NCBI RefSeq assembly: GCF_033101155.1
Contig: NZ_JAWMPX010000007.1
Location: 62,001 to 126,000, forward strand
Length of the DNA: 64,000 nucleotides
From: Tropicimonas sp033101155
GTDB lineage: Bacteria > Pseudomonadota > Alphaproteobacteria > Rhodobacterales > Rhodobacteraceae
Reading direction: 5' to 3'
How positions within the stretch are numbered: the first letter of the stretch is position 1; each line of letters begins with the position of its first letter. Positions 1 to 8,352 of this stretch are shown here, piece after piece. The notes beneath the pieces were generated by a model. That model did not search any database and was not told the DNA's origin. It saw nothing but the letters and a program-made list of their open reading frames with translations. The position numbers and the translations under genes were made by a program.

Positions 1-256
1 GCTTGTCGCAGATCTCGAACAGGCGGGCGCTGTCGGTGATGTCGCCTGTTTCCCAGGTCAGGTCCGCCGCCGCATCTCCCAGAAGCAGCGAGGGACGGGT
101 TCGGTTGTCCTGCAGGTCAAAGGCGACAAGCGGGATACCGGACCGGGCCAGGATCGCGACCACCCAGGCGCCGATGCAGCCACCTGCACCGGTCACCAGG
201 ACCGGACCGTCAAACGAGGACGCGTCTAAAAGAAACGGGTCTGTCAAGAAATCCAT
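1..256 (-). CDS. NAD-dependent epimerase/dehydratase family protein, N-terminal part (runs off the window)
   Basis: Only the first 85 codons lie in the window; the rest is beyond base 1. After a short lead the protein has a Rossmann dinucleotide-binding loop, TGAGGCIG at residues 22-29 (GxxGxxG), and an Asp at about residue 47 at the end of the second strand, as in extended short-chain dehydrogenases that bind NAD(H). The ATG is preceded by GGGGAGGAG at good spacing. Family knowledge: these enzymes epimerise, reduce or dehydrate nucleotide sugars or related substrates. The substrate cannot be inferred from this part. Confidence 0.85.
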   Translation of the reverse strand, partial: MDFLTDPFLLDASSFDGPVLVTGAGGCIGAWVVAILARSGIPLVAFDLQDNRTRPSLLLGDAAADLTWETGDITDSARLFEICDK

Positions 257-336
257 ATGCTCCTCCCCAGGCCTTGATCCGGAGAGTGTGGCTTGGATTC
301 GGCCATCGGTCGAGCTTTTCAGTACGACGCGGGCTC

Positions 337-501
337 TTAGAGCATCCGCTCCAGGGCAATCGTCACGAACAGTCCTGCCAAGGCGAATGCGATGGCATAG
401 CCCGCAGCATATTGCGCTATATCCGCCGGTTTCCCGCCACGTTTGCGGGCGAGCAACCCGCCCCAGATCGCGCCGGCCAGCGCGGCCAGAATGACAATCA
501 T
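337..501 (-). CDS. small two-helix membrane protein (54 aa), function unknown
   Basis: A 54-codon frame starts MIVILAALAG and ends ALERML. Two hydrophobic stretches (about residues 2-18 and 36-50) flank a short basic loop (RKRGGKP), so it should be a small inner-membrane hairpin. AGAGGG lies upstream of the ATG. It sits between the DUF2927 lipoprotein and the epimerase on the same strand, with 30 nt to the lipoprotein stop. Codon choice and composition match the neighbours, which supports a real gene. No enzymatic motif is visible and no function is proposed. Confidence 0.65.
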   Translation of the reverse strand: MIVILAALAGAIWGGLLARKRGGKPADIAQYAAGYAIAFALAGLFVTIALERML

Positions 502-531
502 CGGTATATTCCCTCTTGCCTCGACAGCCGC

Positions 532-1905
532 TTACAATCCGGTCCGCACGGGGGCAAGGGCCGCGATCTCGCTGGCGCGATCCCGCACCAGTGTATCGGA
601 GCCAAATCCGTAGCGCGCCCAGCCAAGTGCCTCGTTGCGCTGCGTGCGCGCCTCGGCGCTGCGACCGAGCAGTTCCAGCGCTTCCGCCCGCATCATCAGC
701 AATGTCGAGAGAAGGGCCGCATTCTCCGCCTGCCGCACCGCCGGAAGGTTGCTCTCCACCAGCCTCAGCGTCCCATTCGCTTCGCCTGCGCTCAGAGAAA
801 AGGCGCCAAGCTGCATGGCGACATGGGCGGCCTGGATCTGGGTGTCCGGGAGTGAGGTGTAGATGTTGGAGGCGTCGACAAAAGCTGCGAGCGCCTGATC
901 CGGGGCGGTGTTGAGCGTGAGCCGGCCATAGGCATAGAGCGAGAAGGCCATGCGCGTGTCATTCCAGCCGGCAGAGCGGGCCAGATCCACGGCGCGCCGC
1001 GCCTGAGCGCGACGGTAGCCGGGTGTGCCGCGCGGGCCGAGCGCGTTCTCGATCGCCTCGACCCAGATATGCGGCGTCGGTGGCGAGGGCGGTGGGCCGC
1101 TGCGCTCGCCGCGCGGGTTGAGCCGTGCCAGAATGCCGGGAAGGGCGGCGGCGACCTGCTCCCGTCCCATGCCATTGGCCAGCGCGCGGTCATAGGTCAC
1201 GCGCAGCATCAGCATGTCGAACCCGGTCAGCACGGTGTGGAAATTGTCGTCGTTGAAAACGGAATCCGGCAGGCGATACAGGTCGTTGAGCGGACCAAGC
1301 GCTTGGGCGATCTCCTCGTGCAGGCAGTCGCGCGCTTCTTGCGGAGAGACATCGCCGGGCAGGAAGACGGACGCCACTTCGCGCGATTGGAGCGTCGTCC
1401 AGTCAACCTTGTCGGAGCGTCGTGCCTTGCGGAATTCGTCCCAGCCGCGCACGCGCGGGACAACGAAACAGGCCGCCTGCGGCACCGCGCGTTGCAGATC
1501 CTTGCGTGGAAGAACCTCGACCACGATGGAGGCCGTTTCGCCGGGCTGGGCCAGCCGGACGGGCAGTCCTGCCTCGCGCTTCAGCCGCGCGATGAGCCGG
1601 TCGAGATCGCGCCGGACCGTCTGTGGTGCGGCCCCGCGCAGCTCCAGGGTGATTTCTCCGTCGAACCGGGTCAGGCGCGGGATCTCGCGGCCGCTTTCCA
1701 GTTCGAAGGTCAGTTCGAGGAAATCCCCGGCAAGCTGCCGGTTCGACCGAACACTGGGTGTGGAAGACGCGGTGGTGAAGCTGCGCATGGCGGGAAGCGG
1801 CTCGCCATAGCTGGCCTTGCGGTCGGAGATGTCGGCCGAGGGGCCGGGGGCACAGGCGGCCAGCGCCAGAGTCAGCGCCGCGAGGGAAATTGCACGCAGC
1901 CTCAC
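532..1905 (-). CDS. DUF2927 domain-containing lipoprotein
   Basis: The protein is 457 aa from a GTG start, chosen because GGGAGG lies 7 nt upstream and because it begins directly with a lipoprotein signal: a short basic start, a hydrophobic core, and the lipobox LALAAC with Cys18. A longer in-frame ATG exists upstream, but its extra Pro/Cys/Gly-rich residues would spoil the signal peptide. The middle part has the DUF2927 pattern, with a conserved Cys-His-Glu-Glu (CLHEEIAQALG) and NDDNFHTVLT further on. The Ala-rich C-terminal third is probably helical repeats. Expected to be an envelope lipoprotein; DUF2927 has no established function that I know of. The GTG overlaps the stop of the small frame upstream (GTGA). 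Confidence 0.85.
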   Translation of the reverse strand: MRLRAISLAALTLALAACAPGPSADISDRKASYGEPLPAMRSFTTASSTPSVRSNRQLAGDFLELTFELESGREIPRLTRFDGEITLELRGAAPQTVRRDLDRLIARLKREAGLPVRLAQPGETASIVVEVLPRKDLQRAVPQAACFVVPRVRGWDEFRKARRSDKVDWTTLQSREVASVFLPGDVSPQEARDCLHEEIAQALGPLNDLYRLPDSVFNDDNFHTVLTGFDMLMLRVTYDRALANGMGREQVAAALPGILARLNPRGERSGPPPSPPTPHIWVEAIENALGPRGTPGYRRAQARRAVDLARSAGWNDTRMAFSLYAYGRLTLNTAPDQALAAFVDASNIYTSLPDTQIQAAHVAMQLGAFSLSAGEANGTLRLVESNLPAVRQAENAALLSTLLMMRAEALELLGRSAEARTQRNEALGWARYGFGSDTLVRDRASEIAALAPVRTGL

Positions 1906-2060
1906 GCGAACGCCTCCCGGGGGCGCGCAGGGGCACCCGCAGGCGCACCCGGGGCCCGGTGGCTCTCGCAAAACTCAGAATAGCGGGCTGCGCGCCCGCA
2001 GATTTCCGTTTCGTCCCCTGCCTCTTCGGGACGAACCGTCGTCACTGCTCTCTCGGACAT
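1902..2060 (-). CDS. small Cys/His-containing protein (52 aa), translationally coupled to the DUF2927 lipoprotein
   Basis: This 52-codon frame starts with ATG behind AAGGA and ends in a TGA that overlaps the lipoprotein's GTG start (GTGA), the usual sign of coupled translation. It has Cys21, Cys31 and His34 in the pattern C-x9-C-x2-H (ICGRAARYSEFCESH), which could bind a metal, followed by a Pro/Ala-rich tail. I do not recognise the family. The overlap and ribosome site favour a real gene; the low-complexity tail argues for caution. Confidence 0.5.
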   Translation of the reverse strand: MSERAVTTVRPEEAGDETEICGRAARYSEFCESHRAPGAPAGAPARPREAFA

Positions 2061-2234
2061 GATTTTTCCGTCCTTGTTATGGGGCGAAGCTACAGCGGGG
2101 GTGATTCGGCGTGAACTCTTTTGATTCGCCCACGTGGTAACAATCCGGGGAGCGTTGCAGCGCTGCCTCTCTTGCCCCGGCTTGACTTCCGTTCTTCGCG
2201 GGCGCAGGAGCGGCCTGTTCAGGGGGGAGGGCTT

Positions 2235-3134
2235 ATGCCGCGCAAGGACAGGATCGACATGTTCGGCGCGCTGGCGTTGATCGGCTTTTCGGCATTCCTC
2301 GGCTTCAATCAGGTCGTCATCAAGGTCGTGAACGAGGGGCTGCAGCCGGTCTTCTGGGCCGGGCTGCGCTCGGCCGGCGCGGTGCCCTGTATCTGGCTTT
2401 TGATGCGGCTGGCAGGCAAGCGGCCCGTCCTGCGGCGCGAGATCTGGCCGGCGGGCTTGCTGATCGGTGTCGTCTTCACGGCGGAGTTCCTGCTCCTGTT
2501 CAAGGCGCTGGACCTGACGACGGTGACCCGCTCCTCGGTCATCTTCTACTCGATGCCGGTCTGGTTCGCGCTCGCGGCGCATGTGCTGCTGCCCGGCGAG
2601 CGGCTTACCCGGAACAAGATCGTCGGTTTGCTCGTCGCCTTCGCGGGCGTTGTCTGGGCAATCGTCGACCGTGGCGGCGGGGCAGGGGAGGCCTCGCTTG
2701 CGGGCGATCTCTGTGCGCTCGGCGCGGCCTTCGCCTGGGCCGGGATCGCGCTCTGCGCGCGCGGCACCAAGCTCGTCGAGATTGATGCGCAAAGCCAGCT
2801 CTTCTGGCAGGTTGCCGTCTCCGCGCCGCTCCTGCTGGCGATCTCGCCGCTCTTCGGCGCGTTCCTGCGCGATCCCGAGCCGGTTCATTGGTGGGGGCTT
2901 GCGTTGCAAGTCGTCCTCGTTGTCTCGGTCGGCTTCACCATCTGGCTCTGGCTGCTCTCGGTCTATCCGCCGGCCTCTGTCGCGGCCTTCAGCTTCCTGA
3001 CCCCGATCTTCGGCGTCTCCATGGGCTGGTTGATCCTCGGCGAGGAGATGGCGCCCGGCCTGCTCGGTGCGCTGGCGCTGGTCACGCTGGGGTTGGTGCT
3101 GATGAACCGTCAGGTGCCGCAGAAAGTGCGCTGA
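2235..3134 (+). CDS. EamA/DMT-superfamily transporter
   Basis: The protein is 299 aa from the ATG behind a very strong AGGGGGGAGG site; the open frame extends further upstream without a better start. About ten hydrophobic segments in two repeated halves, with the second half ending in SFLTPIFGVSMGWLILGE, are typical of the EamA fold of drug/metabolite transporters. These are inner-membrane exporters of metabolites or amino acids; the substrate cannot be read from sequence. The 3' end overlaps the convergent selO gene by 25 nt. Confidence 0.9.
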   Translation: MPRKDRIDMFGALALIGFSAFLGFNQVVIKVVNEGLQPVFWAGLRSAGAVPCIWLLMRLAGKRPVLRREIWPAGLLIGVVFTAEFLLLFKALDLTTVTRSSVIFYSMPVWFALAAHVLLPGERLTRNKIVGLLVAFAGVVWAIVDRGGGAGEASLAGDLCALGAAFAWAGIALCARGTKLVEIDAQSQLFWQVAVSAPLLLAISPLFGAFLRDPEPVHWWGLALQVVLVVSVGFTIWLWLLSVYPPASVAAFSFLTPIFGVSMGWLILGEEMAPGLLGALALVTLGLVLMNRQVPQKVR

Positions 3135-4552
3135 ACCCGCTCGTTTTCGAGCGGCGGGCGGGCGAGATCGGCCAGATCCTCCGGCAAGTCGCCAAAGGGC
3201 CGCGCCAGCGCGCCGATGAGGCGGGTGGCCACCGAGAGATCGCCCTGCATCGCCGCCGCAATCGCCTGTTCGACCCGGTGATTGCGCGGGATCACCGCGG
3301 GGTTGGCCTGTTTCAGCCGCGCCGTCAGCCCCTCGGGCTCCGGCTCCCGTGCCAACCGCGCGCGCCAGTTCTCTTCCCACTGGTCGAAGGCAAGCGGATC
3401 CGTGAACTCGTCGCGGGCCCGTCCGGTTGCGAGCGCGCGGAACGTGTTGGTGAAATCTGCTCCCTCGGCGGCCATGCGTTCCAGCAGATCCGCCGCGAGG
3501 TTTGCATCTCCGTCCTCCAGCTTTTGCAAGCCGAGTTTGCGAGCAAACTCTGCGGCCCATTCTGCGCGCATGCGGTCCGCATAACGTTCAACCGCTGCCT
3601 GAGCCGCCTCCAGTGCCGCGTCTTCCGGTTCGCCCATCAGGGGCAGGAGCGCGGAGGCGAGCTGGGCGAGGTTCCAGGCGAGGATCTCTGGCTGGCGCAT
3701 ATAGGCATAGCGCCCTTGATGGTCGATGGAAGAGAAGACCGTGCCGGGGTGGAAGACATCCATGAAGGCGCAGGGGCCGAAATCGATGGTCTCGCCGGAG
3801 ATCGCGATATTGTCGGTGTTCATCACGCCGTGGATGAAGCCCACGCCGAGCCATTGCGCCACCAGCTTTGCCTGCCGCGCGATGACCGCGTCGAGGAAGC
3901 CGAGCGGCCCGTCGGCATCGGGGAAATGGCGTTCGATGCTGTGGTCGAGCAACGCCTGCAGCGCTTCGGTATCGCCCCGGGCGGCGAAGAACTGGAAGCT
4001 GCCGACACGGATATGACTGGCGGCCACACGCGTCAGCACGCCGCCGGGCAGCATCGCTTCGCGCCGGACATGCTCGCCCGTGGCCACCGCGGCCAGCGAC
4101 CGGGTGGTTGGAATGCCGAGCGCATACATAGCCTCCGAGATAATGAACTCGCGGATCACCGCGCCGAGCGGTGCCCGCCCGTCGCTGCCGGGGCGTGAGA
4201 AGGCCGTCAGGCCAGAGCCCTTGAGCTGAATGTCGCGGCGCGCGCCCTGGCGGTCGATCACCTCGCCCAGCAGGATGGCGCGTCCATCCCCCAGCACGGG
4301 CGAGAAGCCTCCGAACTGGTGCCCGGCATAGGCCTGCGCCAGCGGCTCTGCACCTTTAGGGACGGCGTTGCCTGCAAGAATGCCAAGGCCCTCGGGGCTT
4401 TTGAGTTGCGTGGCATCAAGTCCCAGCTCTTCCGCCAGCCCGAGATTGAGCAGCAGAAGTTCGGGCGCGCGCACAGGCACTGGGGCCTGCCGCATGAAAA
4501 GGCGCCCCGGGAGGCGGGCATAGCTGTTGTCAAAGGCGATTTCGAGTTCCAT
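3110..4552 (-). CDS. selO: SelO/YdiU family protein adenylyltransferase (UPF0061)
   Basis: At 480 aa this is the usual length of bacterial SelO (about 478). SelO is a pseudokinase-fold enzyme that binds ATP in a flipped orientation and transfers AMP to protein side chains; the family is linked to oxidative stress. Visible landmarks are QLKGSG with Lys111 (nucleotide lysine), GSDGRAP, NTDN at residues 245-248 with the catalytic-base Asp247 and metal ligand Asn248, and DFG with Asp257. The C-terminus is TFCGT, with Cys where some animal homologues have selenocysteine. The start matches the family N-terminus. Convergent with the EamA gene (25-nt overlap). Confidence 0.95.
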   Translation of the reverse strand: MELEIAFDNSYARLPGRLFMRQAPVPVRAPELLLLNLGLAEELGLDATQLKSPEGLGILAGNAVPKGAEPLAQAYAGHQFGGFSPVLGDGRAILLGEVIDRQGARRDIQLKGSGLTAFSRPGSDGRAPLGAVIREFIISEAMYALGIPTTRSLAAVATGEHVRREAMLPGGVLTRVAASHIRVGSFQFFAARGDTEALQALLDHSIERHFPDADGPLGFLDAVIARQAKLVAQWLGVGFIHGVMNTDNIAISGETIDFGPCAFMDVFHPGTVFSSIDHQGRYAYMRQPEILAWNLAQLASALLPLMGEPEDAALEAAQAAVERYADRMRAEWAAEFARKLGLQKLEDGDANLAADLLERMAAEGADFTNTFRALATGRARDEFTDPLAFDQWEENWRARLAREPEPEGLTARLKQANPAVIPRNHRVEQAIAAAMQGDLSVATRLIGALARPFGDLPEDLADLARPPLENERVQRTFCGT

Positions 4553-5010
4553 GGACCCTGTCTAGGGGCTTGGGGGGAGGTTCGCCAGCCTGACGCAGTA
4601 AAGGCTCCGCGAGGAAACAGGGCGCTGTCGATCCGAAGGCACGACCTGCCTCCGCCATTTTCAGGATATGGCGTTGCATATCCAGTCGGGTCCAAGAACG
4701 GCCTGTGCTGGTGTTCCTGGAAGGCGCCGGGATCGGCTTTTTGATCCACTCGGTCGCCACTCCTAAGTACAAAATCCGCTTTTCTGTGCCCAATATCCGC
4801 GACTCGCCGACCTACCAAAATGACGCGGCGGCAAAGGAAGACCGGCTATGCAATCTGGTCGCTAGCGCGATGGCGGGAGAAGTGAAATCAAGCAACCATT
4901 GCAGTGGCCCGCAACCGGCTTACTCTGACAGGTGAGTCCAGCGGCGACATCGCCCGCTCTGGGCCAGCAGGCAACCAGGCGGTTCCATTGTAGAAATATC
5001 GAGGTCCGAT
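4553..5010. other. intergenic stretch without a recognised gene
   Basis: This 458-nt stretch lies between the divergent selO and CBS genes. Open frames inside it have poor codon bias and no family resemblance. GAGG just before the CBS start is the only recognisable signal. Promoters for both genes must lie here, but I could not assign boxes with confidence. Confidence 0.6.
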
Positions 5011-5526
5011 ATGGGTTTGACATGCTTTGATGTGATGGTGGCACCGGAGGTGCAAAACACGATCCATCCGGAGGAGAGCGTCGCCAAGGCCTTCAACATC
5101 ATCAAGCAAAGCCGTGCGCGCTTCCTGCCGGTGGTCGATCACGCGGGCAAATATGTCGGTGTCTTCACCGCGCCGACCTTGCTCAAGCTGATCCTGCCCA
5201 AGGCGGCGCTGATCGGCCTTGAACACACCCGCGTGCCGCTCAACTATCTCGGCTTCATGCGCCTGACGGAGGAGGATTTCGCCGCCCGGCTCGACCAGCT
5301 CAAGACCGAGAAGGTCGGGGACAATCTCTCCAACCCGGAGAATATTCCCGTTACCGCGCCGGAAACGCCGGTGATGGAAGGCATTTTCCTCATCCACCAA
5401 TACAAGCGGCACGTGATCCTCGTCGATCCCGACACCAACCGGTTCGTGGGCACGATGAGCGCCAACTCGCTGCTCGAACACGTGCTGGCCCAACCCGAAG
5501 ATATGGAAGACGAAAACAGTGAGTGA
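5011..5526 (+). CDS. CBS-domain protein paired with an ion permease
   Basis: The protein is 171 aa. It has two CBS-type units (about residues 6-60 and 112-168); the first reads VAKAFNIIKQSRARFLPVVD and the second contains HVILVDPDTNRFVGTMS. Tandem CBS units bind adenine nucleotides and usually regulate a partner enzyme or transporter. The stop codon overlaps the GTG start of the downstream permease by 8 nt, so the two are almost certainly co-translated, and the likely role is nucleotide-dependent gating of that permease (inference). GAGG precedes the ATG. Confidence 0.85.
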   Translation: MGLTCFDVMVAPEVQNTIHPEESVAKAFNIIKQSRARFLPVVDHAGKYVGVFTAPTLLKLILPKAALIGLEHTRVPLNYLGFMRLTEEDFAARLDQLKTEKVGDNLSNPENIPVTAPETPVMEGIFLIHQYKRHVILVDPDTNRFVGTMSANSLLEHVLAQPEDMEDENSE

Positions 5527-6889
5527 GCAAACAGCAGCCCATGGGGCAGGGCATGGGGCGGGCTTCTCGCTCCCCGACATGCTCGGGATCGACCCGCTCT
5601 GGATGGCCACCGGCATCCTCATCCTCGTCTATGCCGCGCTGATCACCGAAAAGGTGAACCGCGCGATCCTGGCCATGCTCGGCGCCTCGTTGATGGTCCT
5701 GTTCGGGATCATCAACCAGGCGCAGGCCGTGGCCGGCGTCGACGCAAACACGCTGGCGTTGCTGATCGGGATGATGATCATTGTCGCGATCACCTCGCGC
5801 TCGGGCCTGTTTCAATATGTGGCGATCAAGGCGGCCAAGGCGGTCAAGGCGGACCCGACGGGCATCCTGATCATGCTCACGCTGATCACGGCCGTTTTCT
5901 CGGCGCTGCTGGACAACGTGACCACCGTCCTGCTGATCGCGCCGATCACACTGCTGATAACGGAAGCGCTGGAGACCAAGGTCTTTCCCTTCTTCGTTGC
6001 CGAGATTCTCGCCTCGAATGTCGGCGGCACGGCGACGCTGATCGGTGACCCGCCCAACATCATCATCGGCTCGGCCGCCGGGCTGAGCTTCAACGATTTT
6101 GTCGTGAACCTCGCGCCGATTGCCGCGATCTGTCTCGTCGTGCTGACCGGGATCATCTACCTGATGAACCGCAAGGCGCTGAAACAGATTCCGAAATCGG
6201 CCAGCGACCGGATCATGAAATTCGATGCCGGGGGCGCCATCCAGGACCGTAAGCTGATGGTCAAGTCGCTCGGTGTGCTGGCGCTTGTGCTGTTGGGCTT
6301 CACGCTCGGCCATGGCTATGGCATCCAGCCGGGCACCTCGGCACTCGCGGGCGCGGCGCTGCTGATGCTGCTGGCTTATGGACACCAGCCCGCGGACCAG
6401 CAATCGGACACGCTCCACCATGTCTTCGGCGAGGTGGAATGGGTCACGATCTTCTTCTTCGGCGGCCTCTTCGTCATCGTCGCCGGGGTCGAACATGTCG
6501 GCCTGCTGGAGTTCTTTGCGCAAGCGGTGCTCGATTTCACGGAAGGGGACATGATGTGGACAGCCTTCCTGATTTTCTGGGCCTCGGGCATCCTCTCGGC
6601 AATCCTCGACAATATCCCCTTCGTGGCGACCATGATCCCGCTGATCGAGTCGACGGCCACGACCTTTGGCGCCGAGAATATCGAGCCGCTCTGGTGGTCG
6701 CTGGCGCTGGGCGCCTGCCTGGGCGGCAACGGGACGCTGCTTGGCGCCTCGGCGAACCTGACGGTCGCGGCCTTCGCCGAGAAAGCTCATCAGCCGATCG
6801 GTTTTATCGCCTTCGCCCGGATCGCCTTCCCCATCATGATCCTGACGCTGATGATCGCCAACGTTTACATCTGGCTGCGGTACTTCTGA
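5519..6889 (+). CDS. ArsB/NhaD-type (ion transporter superfamily) permease
   Basis: A 456-aa membrane protein from a GTG start that overlaps the CBS gene. It shows the two-fold repeat of the ArsB/CitM/NhaD superfamily: DNVTTVLLIAP in the first half and DNIPFVATMIPLI in the second, each preceding a re-entrant loop, plus the conserved GDPPNIIIGS. Such proteins move Na+, H+, arsenite, phosphate-like or dicarboxylate ions; NhaD-like Na+/H+ exchange is plausible but not provable here. No ATPase partner is adjacent, so it should be a secondary transporter. Confidence 0.88.
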   Translation: MSEQTAAHGAGHGAGFSLPDMLGIDPLWMATGILILVYAALITEKVNRAILAMLGASLMVLFGIINQAQAVAGVDANTLALLIGMMIIVAITSRSGLFQYVAIKAAKAVKADPTGILIMLTLITAVFSALLDNVTTVLLIAPITLLITEALETKVFPFFVAEILASNVGGTATLIGDPPNIIIGSAAGLSFNDFVVNLAPIAAICLVVLTGIIYLMNRKALKQIPKSASDRIMKFDAGGAIQDRKLMVKSLGVLALVLLGFTLGHGYGIQPGTSALAGAALLMLLAYGHQPADQQSDTLHHVFGEVEWVTIFFFGGLFVIVAGVEHVGLLEFFAQAVLDFTEGDMMWTAFLIFWASGILSAILDNIPFVATMIPLIESTATTFGAENIEPLWWSLALGACLGGNGTLLGASANLTVAAFAEKAHQPIGFIAFARIAFPIMILTLMIANVYIWLRYF

Positions 6890-7145
6890 ACGCAGGCTTC
6901 CGGGGGGGGGCGAGCCGTTCGGAGACGCTGGCGGAAGCAAGGCGAAGCCACCGTACTGTCGGGCATTCCAAGGCAATTCCCTACCGGCAGGCGATTGCTG
7001 GAAATCGCTCGGAAACAGTGCCGGAGCGTCCCGACGGCCCTAAACTTGGCCATCCGCGCGCCAGTTGGGACAGTGCGTCGCGCCTTCCTCGATTGTCCAT
7101 CATCCTCGGCAGTGCTTCCCTGCGCGCAATCGCAAGGAGCCTGCC

Positions 7146-8120
7146 ATGATCCGATTCTCCGCCAATGAATTCGACGCTGCCGCCGAGATGGTCCACCGCC
7201 TCGTGCCACCGACCCCACAGCGTCATTGGCCTTTGCTCTCCCGCCGGATCGGGGTCGAGACCTGGGTGAAACATGAGAACCATGCCCCGACGGGCGCGTT
7301 CAAGGTCCGTGGTGGGATCACCTTCATCGACTGGCTCAAACGGAGCCAACCAGAGGTGCCCGGGATCTGCACCGCGACACGCGGAAATCACGGCCAGAGT
7401 CAGGCGTTGGCGGCGCGGGCGGCGGGGCTGCGGCCACTGGTCTATGTGCCGGAGGGCAATTCGGTCGAGAAGAACGCGGCGATGGAGGCCTTCGGGGCCG
7501 AGCTTGTCGTTCATGGCACTGATTTCGACACGGCGCGGGAAGAAGCCTTCCGTGTCGCGCAGGCCGAGGGCCTGGCCATGGTGCCACCCTTCCATCCCGA
7601 GTTGGTGCGCGGGGTCGGAACCTATGGCTGGGAGTTGTTCAACGCCTTGCGGGATCTCGACACGGTCTATGTTCCGATCGGCTGTGGCTCCGGCATTTGC
7701 GGCACTATCCTGGCCCGGGATGCGCTGGGGTTGACGACCGAGATCGTCGGCGTGGTCTCGACGCAGGCGCCCTGCGCCAAGTTGACGGTCGAGGCCGGCC
7801 GCCCCGTCGAGACCCGGTCCGCGACGACCTTCGCAGACGGGATCGCGGTGCGGGTTCCGGTGCCGGAAGCGGTCGAGATCTACAGGGAGGGCGCCGCCCG
7901 AATTGTCACCGTAACCGATGAGGAGGTCGCATCCGCGATGCGGCTTCTGTTCGAGTGCACGCATAATGTCGCCGAAGGGGCAGGGGCCGCGGCGCTCGCG
8001 GCGCTGTACCATGAGCGCGTTGCGATTGCGGGGCGCAAGGTTGGCATCGTTCTGTCGGGCGGAAATGTCGACACGGATGTCTTCCGGAGCGTGCTCTCCG
8101 GCGAGACCCCGACCGCCTGA
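7146..8120 (+). CDS. PLP-dependent threonine dehydratase-like enzyme
   Basis: The protein is 324 aa from an ATG behind CAAGGAG. It is a fold-type II PLP enzyme: Schiff-base Lys53 in GAFKVRGG, the asparagine loop TRGNHGQSQ, and the phosphate-binding loop GCGSG at residues 179-183. It ends without an ACT regulatory domain, so it resembles catabolic threonine/serine dehydratases and the EutB enzyme of hydroxyectoine breakdown more than the feedback-regulated biosynthetic IlvA. No eut genes are adjacent, so I leave the substrate open. It stands alone between the permease and selD. Confidence 0.85.
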   Translation: MIRFSANEFDAAAEMVHRLVPPTPQRHWPLLSRRIGVETWVKHENHAPTGAFKVRGGITFIDWLKRSQPEVPGICTATRGNHGQSQALAARAAGLRPLVYVPEGNSVEKNAAMEAFGAELVVHGTDFDTAREEAFRVAQAEGLAMVPPFHPELVRGVGTYGWELFNALRDLDTVYVPIGCGSGICGTILARDALGLTTEIVGVVSTQAPCAKLTVEAGRPVETRSATTFADGIAVRVPVPEAVEIYREGAARIVTVTDEEVASAMRLLFECTHNVAEGAGAAALAALYHERVAIAGRKVGIVLSGGNVDTDVFRSVLSGETPTA

Positions 8121-8140
8121 ACCCGCCGCAAAGGGCGCGT

Positions 8141-8202
8141 CCCCTCGGCGCTCGACGCCTTCGGCATCTCCCTCCTTTGGGGGGCGGCGCGCCTTCGGCG
8201 CG
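8141..8202 (-). repeat. GC-rich intergenic repeat, family B, copy 1
   Basis: Read on the minus strand, this 62-nt block closely matches 52324-52386. Shared blocks include CGCGCCGAAGGCGCG and GAGCGCCGAGGGG. It contains two small hairpins with a TTC/GAA loop (GCGCC-TTC-GGCGC and GACGCC-TTC-GGCATC). It lies between the dehydratase and selD. One of the two hairpins differs from its partner copy by a paired change, suggesting that the folded form matters or that the element spreads as a palindrome. Confidence 0.7.
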
Positions 8203-8352
8203 GGGAAGGATGGGGCGGAAGGAGCGCTGTCCGGCGGGCGCGCGACATTGACAGCAGCGCGGCACGGGACTAGTGCGGCCGCTCAACGCCCGCCATGCAA
8301 AGGCGGTGCACAGATCACACCTGAACCCGTCCTTTCGCGTTGGAGCCCAGCC

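Noticed and set aside
1902..3560. 552-codon minus-strand frame across the EamA transporter
   Set aside because: Antisense to a clear transporter; only its last 52 codons (1902-2060) have a ribosome site and coupling, and those were kept as a separate small gene.
4705..4935. 76-codon frame before the CBS gene
   Set aside because: Atypical codon use, no ribosome site and no recognisable motif.
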